NCBI RefSeq assembly: GCF_000817775.3
Contig: NZ_JTHE03000088.1
Span: 62,001-126,000 of the forward strand
Source: Lyngbya confervoides BDU141951
GTDB lineage: Bacteria > Cyanobacteriota > Cyanobacteriia > Thermosynechococcales > Thermosynechococcaceae
Direction: 5' to 3'
DNA length: 64,000 bases
Both the position numbers and the translations under genes were made by a program. The notes under the pieces are model-generated. The model ran no database searches, was not told where the DNA came from, and saw only the letters and a program-made list of their open reading frames with translations. Shown one piece after another: positions 1 through 8,397 of the stretch. Position 1 is the first letter of the stretch. Each line of letters begins with the position of its first letter.

Positions 1-1
1 C

Positions 2-754
2 AATCTGGCGCAGGTTCAGGGGCTGTTCTATCGCGCCTATCAAGTGGTCATTGATGCCTATCGTAACGATCCTGGCGAATATAAGCTGCTATTTCGCTAT
101 ATCAAACTATTTTCCCTCATGGCCTACATTGAGGGCCAGGCCGATCATGGCTTTACAATCACCCTGGATGGTCCCACGAGCCTTTTCCAGGCCAGCACGC
201 GGTACGGTCTAGCTCTGGCCAAGCTCATTCCTGCCCTGTTGCACGTCACCAAATGGCGATTGACGGCAACCTTAAACCACAGGGATTCCAGCTCACAGAC
301 CACCCAGCGGCTGCGCTACAGCCTTAATTCTGATACGGCCCTACAGAGTCACTATCCTCCCGGCAAACCCTTTGACAGCTTAATCGAAGAGCAGTTTTAT
401 CAAAGTTGGTCCCGCCAAAAAACCGATTGGGTTTTAGAGCGGGAAGTGGATCTAATCCCCCTTCCAGGAAGCGTCATGATTCCAGACTTTAGGCTGGTTC
501 ACCCCACGGGTAAAACCTATCTCCTTGAAATTGTGGGCTATTGGCGCCCAGACTATCTGAAAAAAAAGTTTGCCCAGGTGCAAAAAGCAAATCGCACCGA
601 TTTAATTCTGGCGGTTTCCGATCGGCTAAATTTAGAAAAAGCTGGTGTCAATTGGAAGCAAGTCAACGTCCCCATTGTCTGGTTTAAGCAAAAGCTCAGC
701 CCCCGTCAGATTCTCGACCACATTAATGCCGCTTCCCCTGAGGCCTTAGGTTAG
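2..754 (+). CDS. Bax1/DUF790-family nuclease-like protein, C-terminal part (5' end outside window)
   Basis: The frame is open from the left edge, so the N-terminus lies outside the window and only about 250 C-terminal residues are visible. The end of the protein carries the pattern of the DUF790 family: a PD-(D/E)XK-like core with IPDFRLVHP followed by LLEIVGYW, in which the D, the E and the following strand would make the metal-binding nuclease site, and then the lysine-rich YLKKKFAQV. In archaea this family is Bax1, the nuclease partner of the XPB helicase, and the two genes are normally adjacent. I therefore infer that an XPB-like helicase gene lies just upstream, outside the window. The family call rests on the motif and is fairly secure; DNA-repair function here is inference. 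Confidence 0.75.
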   Translation, partial: NLAQVQGLFYRAYQVVIDAYRNDPGEYKLLFRYIKLFSLMAYIEGQADHGFTITLDGPTSLFQASTRYGLALAKLIPALLHVTKWRLTATLNHRDSSSQTTQRLRYSLNSDTALQSHYPPGKPFDSLIEEQFYQSWSRQKTDWVLEREVDLIPLPGSVMIPDFRLVHPTGKTYLLEIVGYWRPDYLKKKFAQVQKANRTDLILAVSDRLNLEKAGVNWKQVNVPIVWFKQKLSPRQILDHINAASPEALG

Positions 755-755
755 A

Positions 756-780
756 GGACCGGGTTCAGCACCGGCCTTTC
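756..780 (+). terminator. Weak hairpin after the Bax1-like gene
   Basis: GGACCGG and CCGGCC face each other across an eight-base loop directly after the stop codon and are followed by TTTC. The stem is short and contains a bulge, so termination is only possible. Confidence 0.35.
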
Positions 781-930
781 ATTAGGCCCAAACCGGCTAT
801 CAAAAAATTATTTTCAAGTAGAAAAACATCATGATGGATCCAGACACTAAGTTTCTATTAAGGCTACGGATGGGTATATTTGCTATCTCTTAGAATCGGA
901 GTATGTCCTTGATTTTTTGGACGTCCTTCC

Positions 931-1542
931 ATGATTCACTTCTCCTTGCCGCAAACCTCAGGACTAGCTCGAACGCTTCTGGGGATGTCGATCCTGTTCT
1001 GGTTCGAGAGTGCTTCGCTGCAGGCGGTAACCGCAGACCCTGGAACCTTGCCCGTTGGCGCACAAGTGGACGACGTGGCTGATTTAAGCAATCTGCCCGA
1101 CGGCAATCACCAGTTCTGCTCTTCTCCTGAAGCAGATCACACCCTTCAGGGGGCGGGGGTCTGTTATTGGTTTACTAAAAGAGGCTCCCAGTTTATTGGT
1201 TACTATGGCCAGCCGCAATCAGATGCCCTTGTCGATTGCGTTCAAGGACAGATGCAAAACGATCGCATTGTTGGAGATGCACTGGCCCTCTCCTGGGGGG
1301 GTGCCCCCTGGATGGATTTAGCCAGGGAAAAGCCCTTTATTTGGGAGGCGTTGACCCTAAAATCTGGCCAGATCCGTCATAGCGCTATGAACCGATTTGG
1401 AAGAGTGGATCTGGTGCGCTTTGAGACGGCTGAGTTAGACTTGAAAAATTTTTATCGCTATGGCCCGCCGGAAGCTGCAACCATGAACCCTCCCCCCCAA
1501 ACCTGTGAGGTGAACGATTGGATCAGCAAAATATCCGCCTAG
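931..1542 (+). CDS. Secreted hypothetical protein
   Basis: This 203-residue protein starts at an ATG. The N-terminus is hydrophobic (LARTLLGMSILFWFESASLQA) and ends in a plausible signal peptidase site near residue 32, so export is likely. The mature part has four cysteines (FCSS, GVCYWF, LVDCVQG, QTCEV), an even number that would suit disulphides in the periplasm. The stretch from about residue 75 (CYWFTKRGSQFIGYYG) resembles short beta-rich domains of cyanobacterial exported proteins of unknown function. I do not recognise a named family and assign no function. It stands alone between a gene ending upstream and a convergent gene downstream. Confidence 0.7.
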   Translation: MIHFSLPQTSGLARTLLGMSILFWFESASLQAVTADPGTLPVGAQVDDVADLSNLPDGNHQFCSSPEADHTLQGAGVCYWFTKRGSQFIGYYGQPQSDALVDCVQGQMQNDRIVGDALALSWGGAPWMDLAREKPFIWEALTLKSGQIRHSAMNRFGRVDLVRFETAELDLKNFYRYGPPEAATMNPPPQTCEVNDWISKISA

Positions 1543-1645
1543 GAAAGAAGGAAATTGAATGGCGAGTCCAGCGCATAATTTCAGGATGCTCAGGCGGGAT
1601 GCATCCGTGGCAATGGCCTGGTGCTAAAACCAATGGGCCATCAAA

Positions 1646-1684
1646 TTAGCTGTATTGGTTAGCTATGTTGGTTAGCTGTATTGG
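1646..1684. repeat. Three tandem 13-bp units
   Basis: The unit TTAGCTGTATTGG occurs at 1646-1658 and 1672-1684, with TTAGCTATGTTGG (two differences) between them at 1659-1671. The copies abut without spacers. The third copy supplies the stop codon of the minus-strand gene that ends at 1672, so the array sits at that gene's 3' end. Confidence 0.9.
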
Positions 1685-2103
1685 GCAATAATTTGGGCAA
1701 GCCCCGGTACAGCCTGTTCCACATCCCCTTTAACAGAGTTTCTGACCTTTTTATAGGTGGCAATTACAATCTTATTTTGGGCGTTCTTAATTTTATTATC
1801 TGTAACGGAGAGGAGAATTTCCGCCGTCTGCGCTGGATTTTGGCTCAGGTGGGCCACGGGATCTCCTGTCTGTACCCCCACTTGCCACATGGGATCCATG
1901 GCCACCAGGGCTTGGGGTAAAAGCCCATGGATGGCCCTGGGAACGTAATTGGGTCCAATGCCCTTCAGGGCAGTGTAGGCGGCCTTAATCGCCAGTCCCC
2001 CCAGTCCTGTTTTACGGGCGACCTGTTGATCCATTAGCTGGGCACAATCTTGGGCAATCTGGGCTTGAACCTGGGGATCTTGGAATTTCTCGCTAAGCAC
2101 CAT
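1672..2103 (-). CDS. Conserved hypothetical protein, DUF6918-like
   Basis: This 143-residue protein has no signal peptide. Its first half, with QVARKTGLGGLAIKAAYTAL followed by YVPRAIHGLLPQALVAMDPMW, matches the layout I associate with the DUF6918 family found in actinobacteria and cyanobacteria: a helical region, a 'glycine-leucine-glycine' turn, then a segment ending in MDPMW. The remainder is helical and polar. No catalytic residues are recognisable and the biological role is unknown. It is transcribed divergently from the SLH-domain gene across 217 bp and ends inside a 13-bp tandem repeat. Confidence 0.7.
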   Translation of the reverse strand: MVLSEKFQDPQVQAQIAQDCAQLMDQQVARKTGLGGLAIKAAYTALKGIGPNYVPRAIHGLLPQALVAMDPMWQVGVQTGDPVAHLSQNPAQTAEILLSVTDNKIKNAQNKIVIATYKKVRNSVKGDVEQAVPGLAQIIAQYS

Positions 2104-2320
2104 GGAAACGTGGACTCAATGACAACAAGAAGGATTTGCTCCCTATTATGACCAGAAAGTGCAGGATTTGATCGGGTTAATGATCGATGGAACTGATTGG
2201 GCCGGTCTCAGGTCCTGTTTTAGGGGGGGGCGGTAGGATTCTAGCAAAATTTCTGGAACGTTGGAATTCTAACGGTTGTATCTCCAGGCAGCTTAGTCTA
2301 GGCAACAGAAAGAGGATACT

Positions 2321-4087
2321 ATGACCTGTAATCTTGTGACACGTTATTCCCATCAAGGCCCCGCCACCATCACCTGGGTTTCGGCGCTCAGCATCTTGTC
2401 CTTTGCCATAACAGATCCGGCGGTGGCTCAGGGTAAGTTTACCGACGTGGGCGATCGCTACTGGGCCAGGCCCTTTATTGAATCACTGGCCCAGGAAAAT
2501 ATCATTAAGGGATTTCCCGACGGCACCTTTAAGCCAGACCAGCCCGTAACCCGCGCCCAGTTTGCCGCCATCATTAAACAGGCCTTCTCGATTCAACCGA
2601 TTCGCCCCTCGCGGCCCTTTAAAGACGTAGCGTCCAGCTACTGGGCAACCCCAGCCATTGATTATGCCTACACCACGGGTTTTCTCTCGGGATACACTAG
2701 CGGCGACTTTTCTCCAGAGCAAAATATTCCCAAGGTCCAGGCCCTAGTCTCCCTTGCCAGTGGTTTAAAGCTCACTCCGAGAGGATCGGTGGAGCAGACC
2801 CTGACCGGCTATGCGGATGCTTCCCAAATTCCTAACTACGCTCGTCCGGGGGTAGCCGCTGCGACCCAACAGCGAATCCCCGTCAATTACCCCAATCTTG
2901 GCTTCCTCAATCCCAATCAGCAGGCCTCGCGTGCCGATATTGCCGCCTATATTTATCAAGCATTGGTCAGTCAAGGACGTCTGACCCCCATTGCCTCCAC
3001 CCAGCCTGCAGCACAATACATTGTCCAATCCAGTGCCAACTCGACCCATTCAGCCCAGGTTACCCTTCCCTCAGGCACTGCCCTCCCCGTGAAGGTTCCC
3101 GATGCGCAGGAATCCGCTAATTTATTTTTAGCAGTGGGGGAAACTCTGGAAACATCCTTAGAAGTGGCGGCAGATATCCTAGATGCTAACGGTCAGCGAG
3201 TAATCCCCCAAGGTAGCCTCATTCAGGGCAGATTTCAGCCCCTGCGCGTGGGGAACACCGCAGCCACCCAGTTTATTGCCAGCCAGATTCGCCTTGGGAA
3301 CCAAACCTACAGCTTGAATGCCACCTCTACTGCGGTGGCGCCCCAATCTCAATCCGCGGTGACCTCCCAGGATCTTCAGGGCAGCATTTCTACTCTGTCT
3401 GCTTCCACGTTGTTACAGACGTTGCTGAGTGGACGACTCGATACCGGATCGCTCATCTCCCGCGTCATTCGATCCGGGGCGAATCTGAGCCAGGGAAGTA
3501 GCGGTGCCTCCACAGCGTCCGATCAAGTGGTTTTGGTCAATTTGAGAGCGTTAGACCTGCGCCTAAACGCGCCATTTTCTGTGACAAGCAGTCAGCTTCC
3601 CACCTCCCCCAGTCATTCAGCCGCCTATGAGGTTCGCTCCGGCACTCAGCTGGCCCTCACCTCCAGAACCGCCAATACTCGCTATGTCAGCTTGCCCAAT
3701 GAAACCCTTCCCCTCACTTTGAAGACTGCGGAAACCCTGTACGACAGCCAAAACCGGGTTCTCATTCCCCAGGGAAGCGAAGTGCGCGGTAGCTTAATCC
3801 CTGCCCGTGTGAACGGCCAAGCAGGCGCAATCTTTGAAGCAACGCAGATGACGGTGGGGGGCAAAACCTATCCGGTGAGCGGCTTCACTCCTGGAATTAT
3901 GCCCCGGTCTACTCAAACGTTAACCCTTGCAGACTTTCAGGGAAATGTGGTGACCTCCCCCGATGCTGGAATCCTGCTGCAATCGCTGCGCCAAAATCCC
4001 AACGCGGGGAGTGCCTCCTCAATTATCTTCTTTGACCCTGACCAAATCCAGCTTGAGTTTGATCGCCCGGTCCTGCTGACCCCCTGA
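2321..4087 (+). CDS. SLH-domain envelope protein with duplicated TrbI/VirB10-like C-terminal domain
   Basis: The 588-residue protein has a signal peptide (about residues 1-36, cleaved after VAQG) and three S-layer homology segments: FTDVGDRYWARPFIESLA (about 40), FKDVASSYWATPAID (about 100) and a degenerate YADASQIPNYARPGV (about 165). SLH domains bind cell-wall polymers and anchor outer-membrane or surface proteins. The C-terminal half contains two related domains, about residues 240-360 and 435-560. Each has a hydrophobic strand, a segment IPQGSLIQGRFQP or IPQGSEVRGSLIP, then a TYSL or TYPV strand. The 'DSQNRVLIPQGSEVRG' pattern resembles the beta-barrel domain of TrbI/VirB10 proteins of type IV secretion systems. 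The SLH call is secure; the TrbI likeness is inference. No other secretion genes are nearby. Confidence 0.8.
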   Translation: MTCNLVTRYSHQGPATITWVSALSILSFAITDPAVAQGKFTDVGDRYWARPFIESLAQENIIKGFPDGTFKPDQPVTRAQFAAIIKQAFSIQPIRPSRPFKDVASSYWATPAIDYAYTTGFLSGYTSGDFSPEQNIPKVQALVSLASGLKLTPRGSVEQTLTGYADASQIPNYARPGVAAATQQRIPVNYPNLGFLNPNQQASRADIAAYIYQALVSQGRLTPIASTQPAAQYIVQSSANSTHSAQVTLPSGTALPVKVPDAQESANLFLAVGETLETSLEVAADILDANGQRVIPQGSLIQGRFQPLRVGNTAATQFIASQIRLGNQTYSLNATSTAVAPQSQSAVTSQDLQGSISTLSASTLLQTLLSGRLDTGSLISRVIRSGANLSQGSSGASTASDQVVLVNLRALDLRLNAPFSVTSSQLPTSPSHSAAYEVRSGTQLALTSRTANTRYVSLPNETLPLTLKTAETLYDSQNRVLIPQGSEVRGSLIPARVNGQAGAIFEATQMTVGGKTYPVSGFTPGIMPRSTQTLTLADFQGNVVTSPDAGILLQSLRQNPNAGSASSIIFFDPDQIQLEFDRPVLLTP

Positions 4088-4096
4088 GGCGGCGCA

Positions 4097-4444
4097 CTAG
4101 ACCCCGGAAATTGGGGTTTGGGTTCGGAGCCAGTCAAGGTAGGGGGGACTCCCAGCCACAATGGGAAGGGCCAGAATTTCCGGTACTTCGTAGGAATGAT
4201 GGGCGATCACCGTGGTCCGGAGCGTATCGAAGCAATGGGCGGTGGTTTTGATGATGAGCTGCCATTCCGCTGCTTCCTGCAGATGCCCTTCCCAAAGATA
4301 AAGCGATTCCAGAGGAAAGAGGTTAACGCAGGCGGCGAGCTTCTGTTGAATGAGCTGCTGAGCAATGGCTCTCGCCTCTTGATGGCTGCTGGCTGTCACA
4401 AGCACAACCAGGGGTTCAAGGGACTCTTGGAGGTTAGTATTCAT
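4097..4444 (-). CDS. cutA: Divalent-cation tolerance protein CutA
   Basis: This 115-residue protein shows the CutA1 pattern: VVLVTASSHQEARAIAQQLI at the start, LAACVNLFPLESLYLWEG with the conserved cysteine, and the C-terminal SYEVPEILALPI. CutA forms a stable trimer of ferredoxin-like subunits; the name comes from copper sensitivity in E. coli, but its function in cyanobacteria is unsettled. Length and motifs are normal. It converges with the SLH gene, leaving only 9 bp between the two stop codons, and lies 13 bp downstream of the exporter ATPase gene, so it may be the last gene of that operon. Confidence 0.9.
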   Translation of the reverse strand: MNTNLQESLEPLVVLVTASSHQEARAIAQQLIQQKLAACVNLFPLESLYLWEGHLQEAAEWQLIIKTTAHCFDTLRTTVIAHHSYEVPEILALPIVAGSPPYLDWLRTQTPISGV

Positions 4445-4457
4445 GAATTAGCGTGCA

Positions 4458-5207
4458 TTAGCTAAGGGCTTTGGAAGAGAGATGGCCATCCTCCATCTGA
4501 ATAATCCGGTCCGCCACGTCTAGGATGCGATTGTCATGGGTCACGATCAAAATCGTACAGCCTTGCTGCTTTGCCAGGGACTGCATTAGCTCCACCACTT
4601 CGCGGCCAGAATGCTTATCTAGGGCCGCCGTAGGTTCATCAGCCAGCACAATTTTAGGACGGCTAACCAGGGCTCGCGCGATGGCGACTCGCTGTTTTTG
4701 TCCCCCCGAGAGATGATGGGGGTAGGAGTTGACCCACTCCCCTAGCCCCACGGCCTCCAGCATCTGTTGCGATCGCTGGCGGGCCGAACCAGCCTCAATT
4801 TTGGAATGCAGATCCAGGGACATCTGCACGTTTTGACGGGCCGTAAGGGAATGGAGCAAATTGTGGGCTTGAAAAATATAGCCAATATTACGGCGCACTG
4901 GCACAAGCTGATTGCGGGAGGCGCGGTAGAGCTGTTGTCCGAGCACTTGCAGGCTACCCTCTTGGGTGGATCGCAAGGCCCCAATGAGGGTCAGCAATGT
5001 GGTTTTTCCAGAGCCGGAGGGACCGGTCATAATCACAATTTCACCGGGATAGATGGTCTCACACACCTGAAATAAAATTTGCTTGCGCAAGCGTCCGCGA
5101 CCAAAGTAGTGGCTCACGTGGTCAATCGCAATGACTGGTTCCTGGCCCATCTCGTCTGTTCTATCCTTCAGAAATGAAACTCCTTCGTCCTGGCCCAAAA
5201 TCCTCAA
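4458..5207 (-). CDS. devA: DevA-type ABC exporter ATP-binding protein
   Basis: The protein carries a full ABC ATPase set: Walker A GPSGSGKTT, Q-loop GYIFQAHNLL, signature LSGGQKQRVAIARAL, Walker B KIVLADEPTAALD and switch VTHD. It is closest in pattern to the MacB/LolD/DevA class, which powers export through an FtsX-like permease. The gene follows the permease and membrane-fusion genes in the order devB-devC-devA, the arrangement known from heterocyst glycolipid export, although unicellular cyanobacteria have several such operons with unknown cargo. The start is uncertain: an internal ATG at 5150 would remove 19 residues that lie before the first conserved strand and may be the true start. 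Confidence 0.9.
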   Translation of the reverse strand: MRILGQDEGVSFLKDRTDEMGQEPVIAIDHVSHYFGRGRLRKQILFQVCETIYPGEIVIMTGPSGSGKTTLLTLIGALRSTQEGSLQVLGQQLYRASRNQLVPVRRNIGYIFQAHNLLHSLTARQNVQMSLDLHSKIEAGSARQRSQQMLEAVGLGEWVNSYPHHLSGGQKQRVAIARALVSRPKIVLADEPTAALDKHSGREVVELMQSLAKQQGCTILIVTHDNRILDVADRIIQMEDGHLSSKALS

Positions 5208-5238
5208 TTGTTAAGATCGCTCTACTCAAAGCTAGCTG

Positions 5239-6393
5239 CTAAAAGATATCCGCTGGATCAGCGGCCTGTACTTTCCGCATGGCGATCGCCCCTGAAATTA
5301 GACACATGAGGGCCGTGAGGGAAAAGACGACCATTCCCCGCTCCACCGTCATGGAGAGGGGCAGCGCCGTAGCCTTGCGTGTCATGCTGTACAGGCCCAT
5401 ACTGCCAAGTAGCCCCGGAATATAGCCTAAAACCGAGAGAATTATGGCTTCTTGAATAACCACGCCGAATAAATACCGGTTACGATAGCCCATGGCCTTC
5501 AAGGTCGCATATTCGGCCAGGTGATCCGAAACGTCGGTATAGAGAATTTGGTAGACAATGACCGTGCCAACAATGAAGCCCATGGCACTCCCCAGGCTAA
5601 AAATAAACCCAATGGCGGTGCTGGTTTGCCAGTAGCGTTGCTCAAACTGCACAAATCCAGCCTTGGTAAAAATCATCACATCGTCGGGCAGGGCCGCATC
5701 AATCCGTGCGGCTAAGATCTCAGGGGACAGGCCCGCCTCAGCGGTAATCAACCCCAAGTCAATCAATCCCGGCGATCGCGACGGGGTAAAGCGCAGAAAG
5801 TTGAGATCGCTGGTGATTAAATTTCCGTCCGCAGCGAAGGAGGCGCCTAGACTAAACAACCCTTTCACCGTCAGTCTGCGATCTTCCAGTTCGGTTTCCA
5901 CCACACGCCCTTGATCAAACCAGGCTGGCACAGGACCAAACTCAGGACGAGACAGGCGATCAAAGAGGACAACGTCGGACTTCTTAAGGAGATCCTGCTG
6001 CGCCTTAACACCCTCCAGGGTAAAGGGATGAGATTCAGGTTCAATCCCAGCAATTAAAATCTGGCGGGTGCCCCGAGTTTCAGGATTTCGCCACAGGGCA
6101 AGGCGTAGGTAGACCGGGGTAAAGGACTCAACCCCCTCAATCCCTCCCACCTGATAGAGCCGACGCCGCGAAAAGCTTTTCAGGGCAAAGAGGTTGGTGG
6201 ACTGGGGGCTGATCATCACCACATCGCAGTTGAGATTGCGATGCAGCATCACTGCCGCCTCAAACAGGGCATCTCGAAATCCAAGCTGAATCATCATCAG
6301 GACAACCGCAAAGGTAATCCCCGCAACAGCTACCAGCAAACGCACGCGCTCTCGGATCAGCTGCAACCAGGCCAGGGGAATCGCCAACATCAT
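5239..6393 (-). CDS. devC: DevC-type ABC exporter permease
   Basis: This 384-residue membrane protein has one N-terminal transmembrane segment (about 10-35), a large extracytoplasmic domain (about 40-250) and three C-terminal segments (about 260-375), which is the MacB/FtsX permease layout. The pattern from FIVGTVIVYQILYTDVSDHLAEY through LKAMGYRNRYL is characteristic of DevC proteins. It would form a tripartite exporter with the fusion protein encoded 6 bp upstream and the ATPase encoded 31 bp downstream. The cargo cannot be told from the sequence. Length and domain order are normal. Confidence 0.92.
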   Translation of the reverse strand: MMLAIPLAWLQLIRERVRLLVAVAGITFAVVLMMIQLGFRDALFEAAVMLHRNLNCDVVMISPQSTNLFALKSFSRRRLYQVGGIEGVESFTPVYLRLALWRNPETRGTRQILIAGIEPESHPFTLEGVKAQQDLLKKSDVVLFDRLSRPEFGPVPAWFDQGRVVETELEDRRLTVKGLFSLGASFAADGNLITSDLNFLRFTPSRSPGLIDLGLITAEAGLSPEILAARIDAALPDDVMIFTKAGFVQFEQRYWQTSTAIGFIFSLGSAMGFIVGTVIVYQILYTDVSDHLAEYATLKAMGYRNRYLFGVVIQEAIILSVLGYIPGLLGSMGLYSMTRKATALPLSMTVERGMVVFSLTALMCLISGAIAMRKVQAADPADIF

Positions 6394-6399
6394 GCCCCC

Positions 6400-7572
6400 C
6401 TAAGTTTGCGGACCCGATCGGGTATCAATCATCACATCGACCTGAAGATTGGTTAGTCCCGCCACCCGTTGACCATCTCGAAGTCGAATTTTGACCTCCA
6501 CCACCCGCGCGTCCGTACTGGCCGCAGGGTCCGTACTCAGCACATCCTTTTTGCCCACCTTGAGGCCAATTTGATCCACCACTCCGACCAGTTCTCCCCC
6601 AATGGCAGGACTGGTGATCGTGGCCAGCATCCCGCGCTCAACATTGGCAATATCCGTCTCGTAAACCTCGGCGATCGCGTACATCTGCTGGGTGCGGGCA
6701 ATTTCCACGATGGCCTGGCCGCTAGATCCTTCCCCCATGGGGGGCTCAATGGCTTCCCCATCTCGAAGCAAGACCTTCACCACCTGACCGGCCACGGGAA
6801 CTCGAATAATTGACTGACTAAGCTTAGCCTCAGCCAGCTTCAGATTACTTACCGCAGAGTTGAGCTGCACCTGAGCTTGAGCCCGCAAGGAGGCAGCCTT
6901 TGTCGATTCCACTTGGGCCTGAGCATTCCGCTCACTGGCCCGTTGATCGGCTATTAGCTCCTCCAACAGAGCCTGCGCTGCCCTTAGTTCTTCCTGTTTC
7001 TGATGAAAGGCCAGCTGACGATTTTCAAAGGCTTGCTGCGAAACGGCCCCCTGAGTCACCAAGGATTGGTAGCGGTTCAGATCCGCTTGGGCCTGGGCCA
7101 GTTCCGCATCAATTCGCTGTACAACAGCACCTTGAGCTTGAATCGCACGCAATTTCGGGGTCTGAGCCTGAAGCAGTCGGGTCTCAGCCTCCTGAGTTTG
7201 CATTTTCCCCAGGATCTCCTCCGTTTGCAGCAAGGCCTGGGCCTCTAGAACGCGGTTGGCCGCCAAGTCTCGCTCGGCCTTGCGTTCCTCAAAACTATCT
7301 AAAATCGCAACGGTGTCTCCTGGCGCCACCTGCTGTCCCTCGCGCACCATGAGACGCTGAATCCTGGCGCCGCTCGGACCGCCCACGCGAAAAATTTCGC
7401 CCTCTGGCGCAATACGCCCCAGGGCTGAAACACCTTGAGCATCCTGCGGTTCCACTGAAGTTGTGGGAGAGGGGGCAGGGGAATTTTGGCTGAGCTGACT
7501 GGCGGCAAAGGTACCAGCCCCAGCAATGGCCACCCCGATTCCCACTCCAATGCCCCACTTAATGGAAAACAT
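6400..7572 (-). CDS. devB: DevB-type periplasmic membrane-fusion protein (HlyD family)
   Basis: The protein starts with one membrane anchor (about residues 5-27), followed by a lipoyl-like half motif, GGPSGARIQRLMVREGQQVAPGD, a long alanine- and glutamine-rich coiled-coil hairpin (about 110-250), the second lipoyl half (IIRVPVAGQVVKVLLRDGE) and a beta-barrel domain. This is the HlyD/DevB adaptor that links the inner-membrane DevCA pump to a TolC-like outer-membrane channel. It is the first gene of a three-gene operon running leftwards. The intergenic region in front is shared with the divergent shikimate kinase gene. Confidence 0.92.
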   Translation of the reverse strand: MFSIKWGIGVGIGVAIAGAGTFAASQLSQNSPAPSPTTSVEPQDAQGVSALGRIAPEGEIFRVGGPSGARIQRLMVREGQQVAPGDTVAILDSFEERKAERDLAANRVLEAQALLQTEEILGKMQTQEAETRLLQAQTPKLRAIQAQGAVVQRIDAELAQAQADLNRYQSLVTQGAVSQQAFENRQLAFHQKQEELRAAQALLEELIADQRASERNAQAQVESTKAASLRAQAQVQLNSAVSNLKLAEAKLSQSIIRVPVAGQVVKVLLRDGEAIEPPMGEGSSGQAIVEIARTQQMYAIAEVYETDIANVERGMLATITSPAIGGELVGVVDQIGLKVGKKDVLSTDPAASTDARVVEVKIRLRDGQRVAGLTNLQVDVMIDTRSGPQT

Positions 7573-7618
7573 AACCGTTAAGGCCTACGGGCCATGAAAT
7601 TAACCTCTAAGGGAGTAG

Positions 7619-7640
7619 TTCAATTGTAAAGATAATTGAA
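7619..7640. promoter_or_regulatory. Seven-bp inverted repeat between devB and aroK
   Basis: TTCAATT at 7619-7625 and AATTGAA at 7634-7640 form a perfect inverted repeat with an 8-bp spacer, about 50 bp upstream of the devB start codon. Its size suits the binding site of a dimeric regulator. I cannot assign a regulator. Confidence 0.35.
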
Positions 7641-7811
7641 GATCATGACCATTGGCTGACAAAACGGAAAATTTTCCAATTTTTTTGGGAGATTCCGGGA
7701 GATGGAACCCTGACCCCCCATGAGACAATGACAAGAAACCAACTCGGGACTGGTTCGACTCCAAGCCGTACCTTGTTAGCCGTACATTTTTATCATTTCA
7801 GCTGGGTTTAA

Positions 7812-8363
7812 TTGATTTTGACTAATCTTGCTCCTGATCTTCGCAATGTCAACCTCTTTTTAGTGGGGATGATGGGCGCGGGTAAATCCACCACGGGGCA
7901 GGTCCTCGCTCAGCGGCTTGCCTATCACTTCTTTGATACCGATGCCCTGATCGTACAAGCCACGGGCCAGTCCGTGGACGCCATTTTTCAAACCCATGGG
8001 GAATCCGGCTTCCGCAAGATCGAGACCAGCGTTCTTGCGGAACTGGCAAGCTATCGGAACCTGGTGATTGCCACTGGCGGCGGCATTGTGCTCACCCCCC
8101 AAAACTGGAGCCATCTGCGCCATGGTCTCGTGGTGTGGCTGGATGTGGATCTACCCACCCTTTGGACGCGCCTCAACCAGGATCAATCTCGTCCCCTCCT
8201 AAAAACCCCCGATCCGCGGGCCACCTTAGCAGCCTTACTGGAGGCGCGGCGATCGCTTTATGCCCAAGCCGATGTGCGGGTGGCAGTGCCGGGCGAGGCT
8301 TCACCGGAGCAGGTGGCCGAGCGGGTGTTTGCCGCCATCGCTCCAGTGCTGCGTAGAGATTGA
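7812..8363 (+). CDS. aroK: Shikimate kinase
   Basis: Shikimate kinase phosphorylates shikimate at O3, a step of aromatic amino-acid synthesis. The protein has the P-loop GMMGAGKSTTGQ, the DTD motif of the substrate site (FFDTDALI), the FRKIET arginine segment, the ATGGGIV loop and RPLL of the lid. The only ATG codons near the N-terminus lie inside the P-loop, so translation must begin at a TTG, at 7812 or 7818; I chose the first. Neither has a clear Shine-Dalgarno sequence. The EPSP synthase of the same pathway is also in this window, 50 kb away. Confidence 0.93.
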   Translation: MILTNLAPDLRNVNLFLVGMMGAGKSTTGQVLAQRLAYHFFDTDALIVQATGQSVDAIFQTHGESGFRKIETSVLAELASYRNLVIATGGGIVLTPQNWSHLRHGLVVWLDVDLPTLWTRLNQDQSRPLLKTPDPRATLAALLEARRSLYAQADVRVAVPGEASPEQVAERVFAAIAPVLRRD

Positions 8364-8397
8364 GAGGATGCCCTTGTTAAGGGCTGACCGCCCCCCG

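Noticed and set aside
7755-7775. GGTTCGACTCC, a tRNA T-loop-like sequence
   Set aside because: The five bases on each side do not pair into a T stem, and no anticodon or acceptor arms are found upstream.
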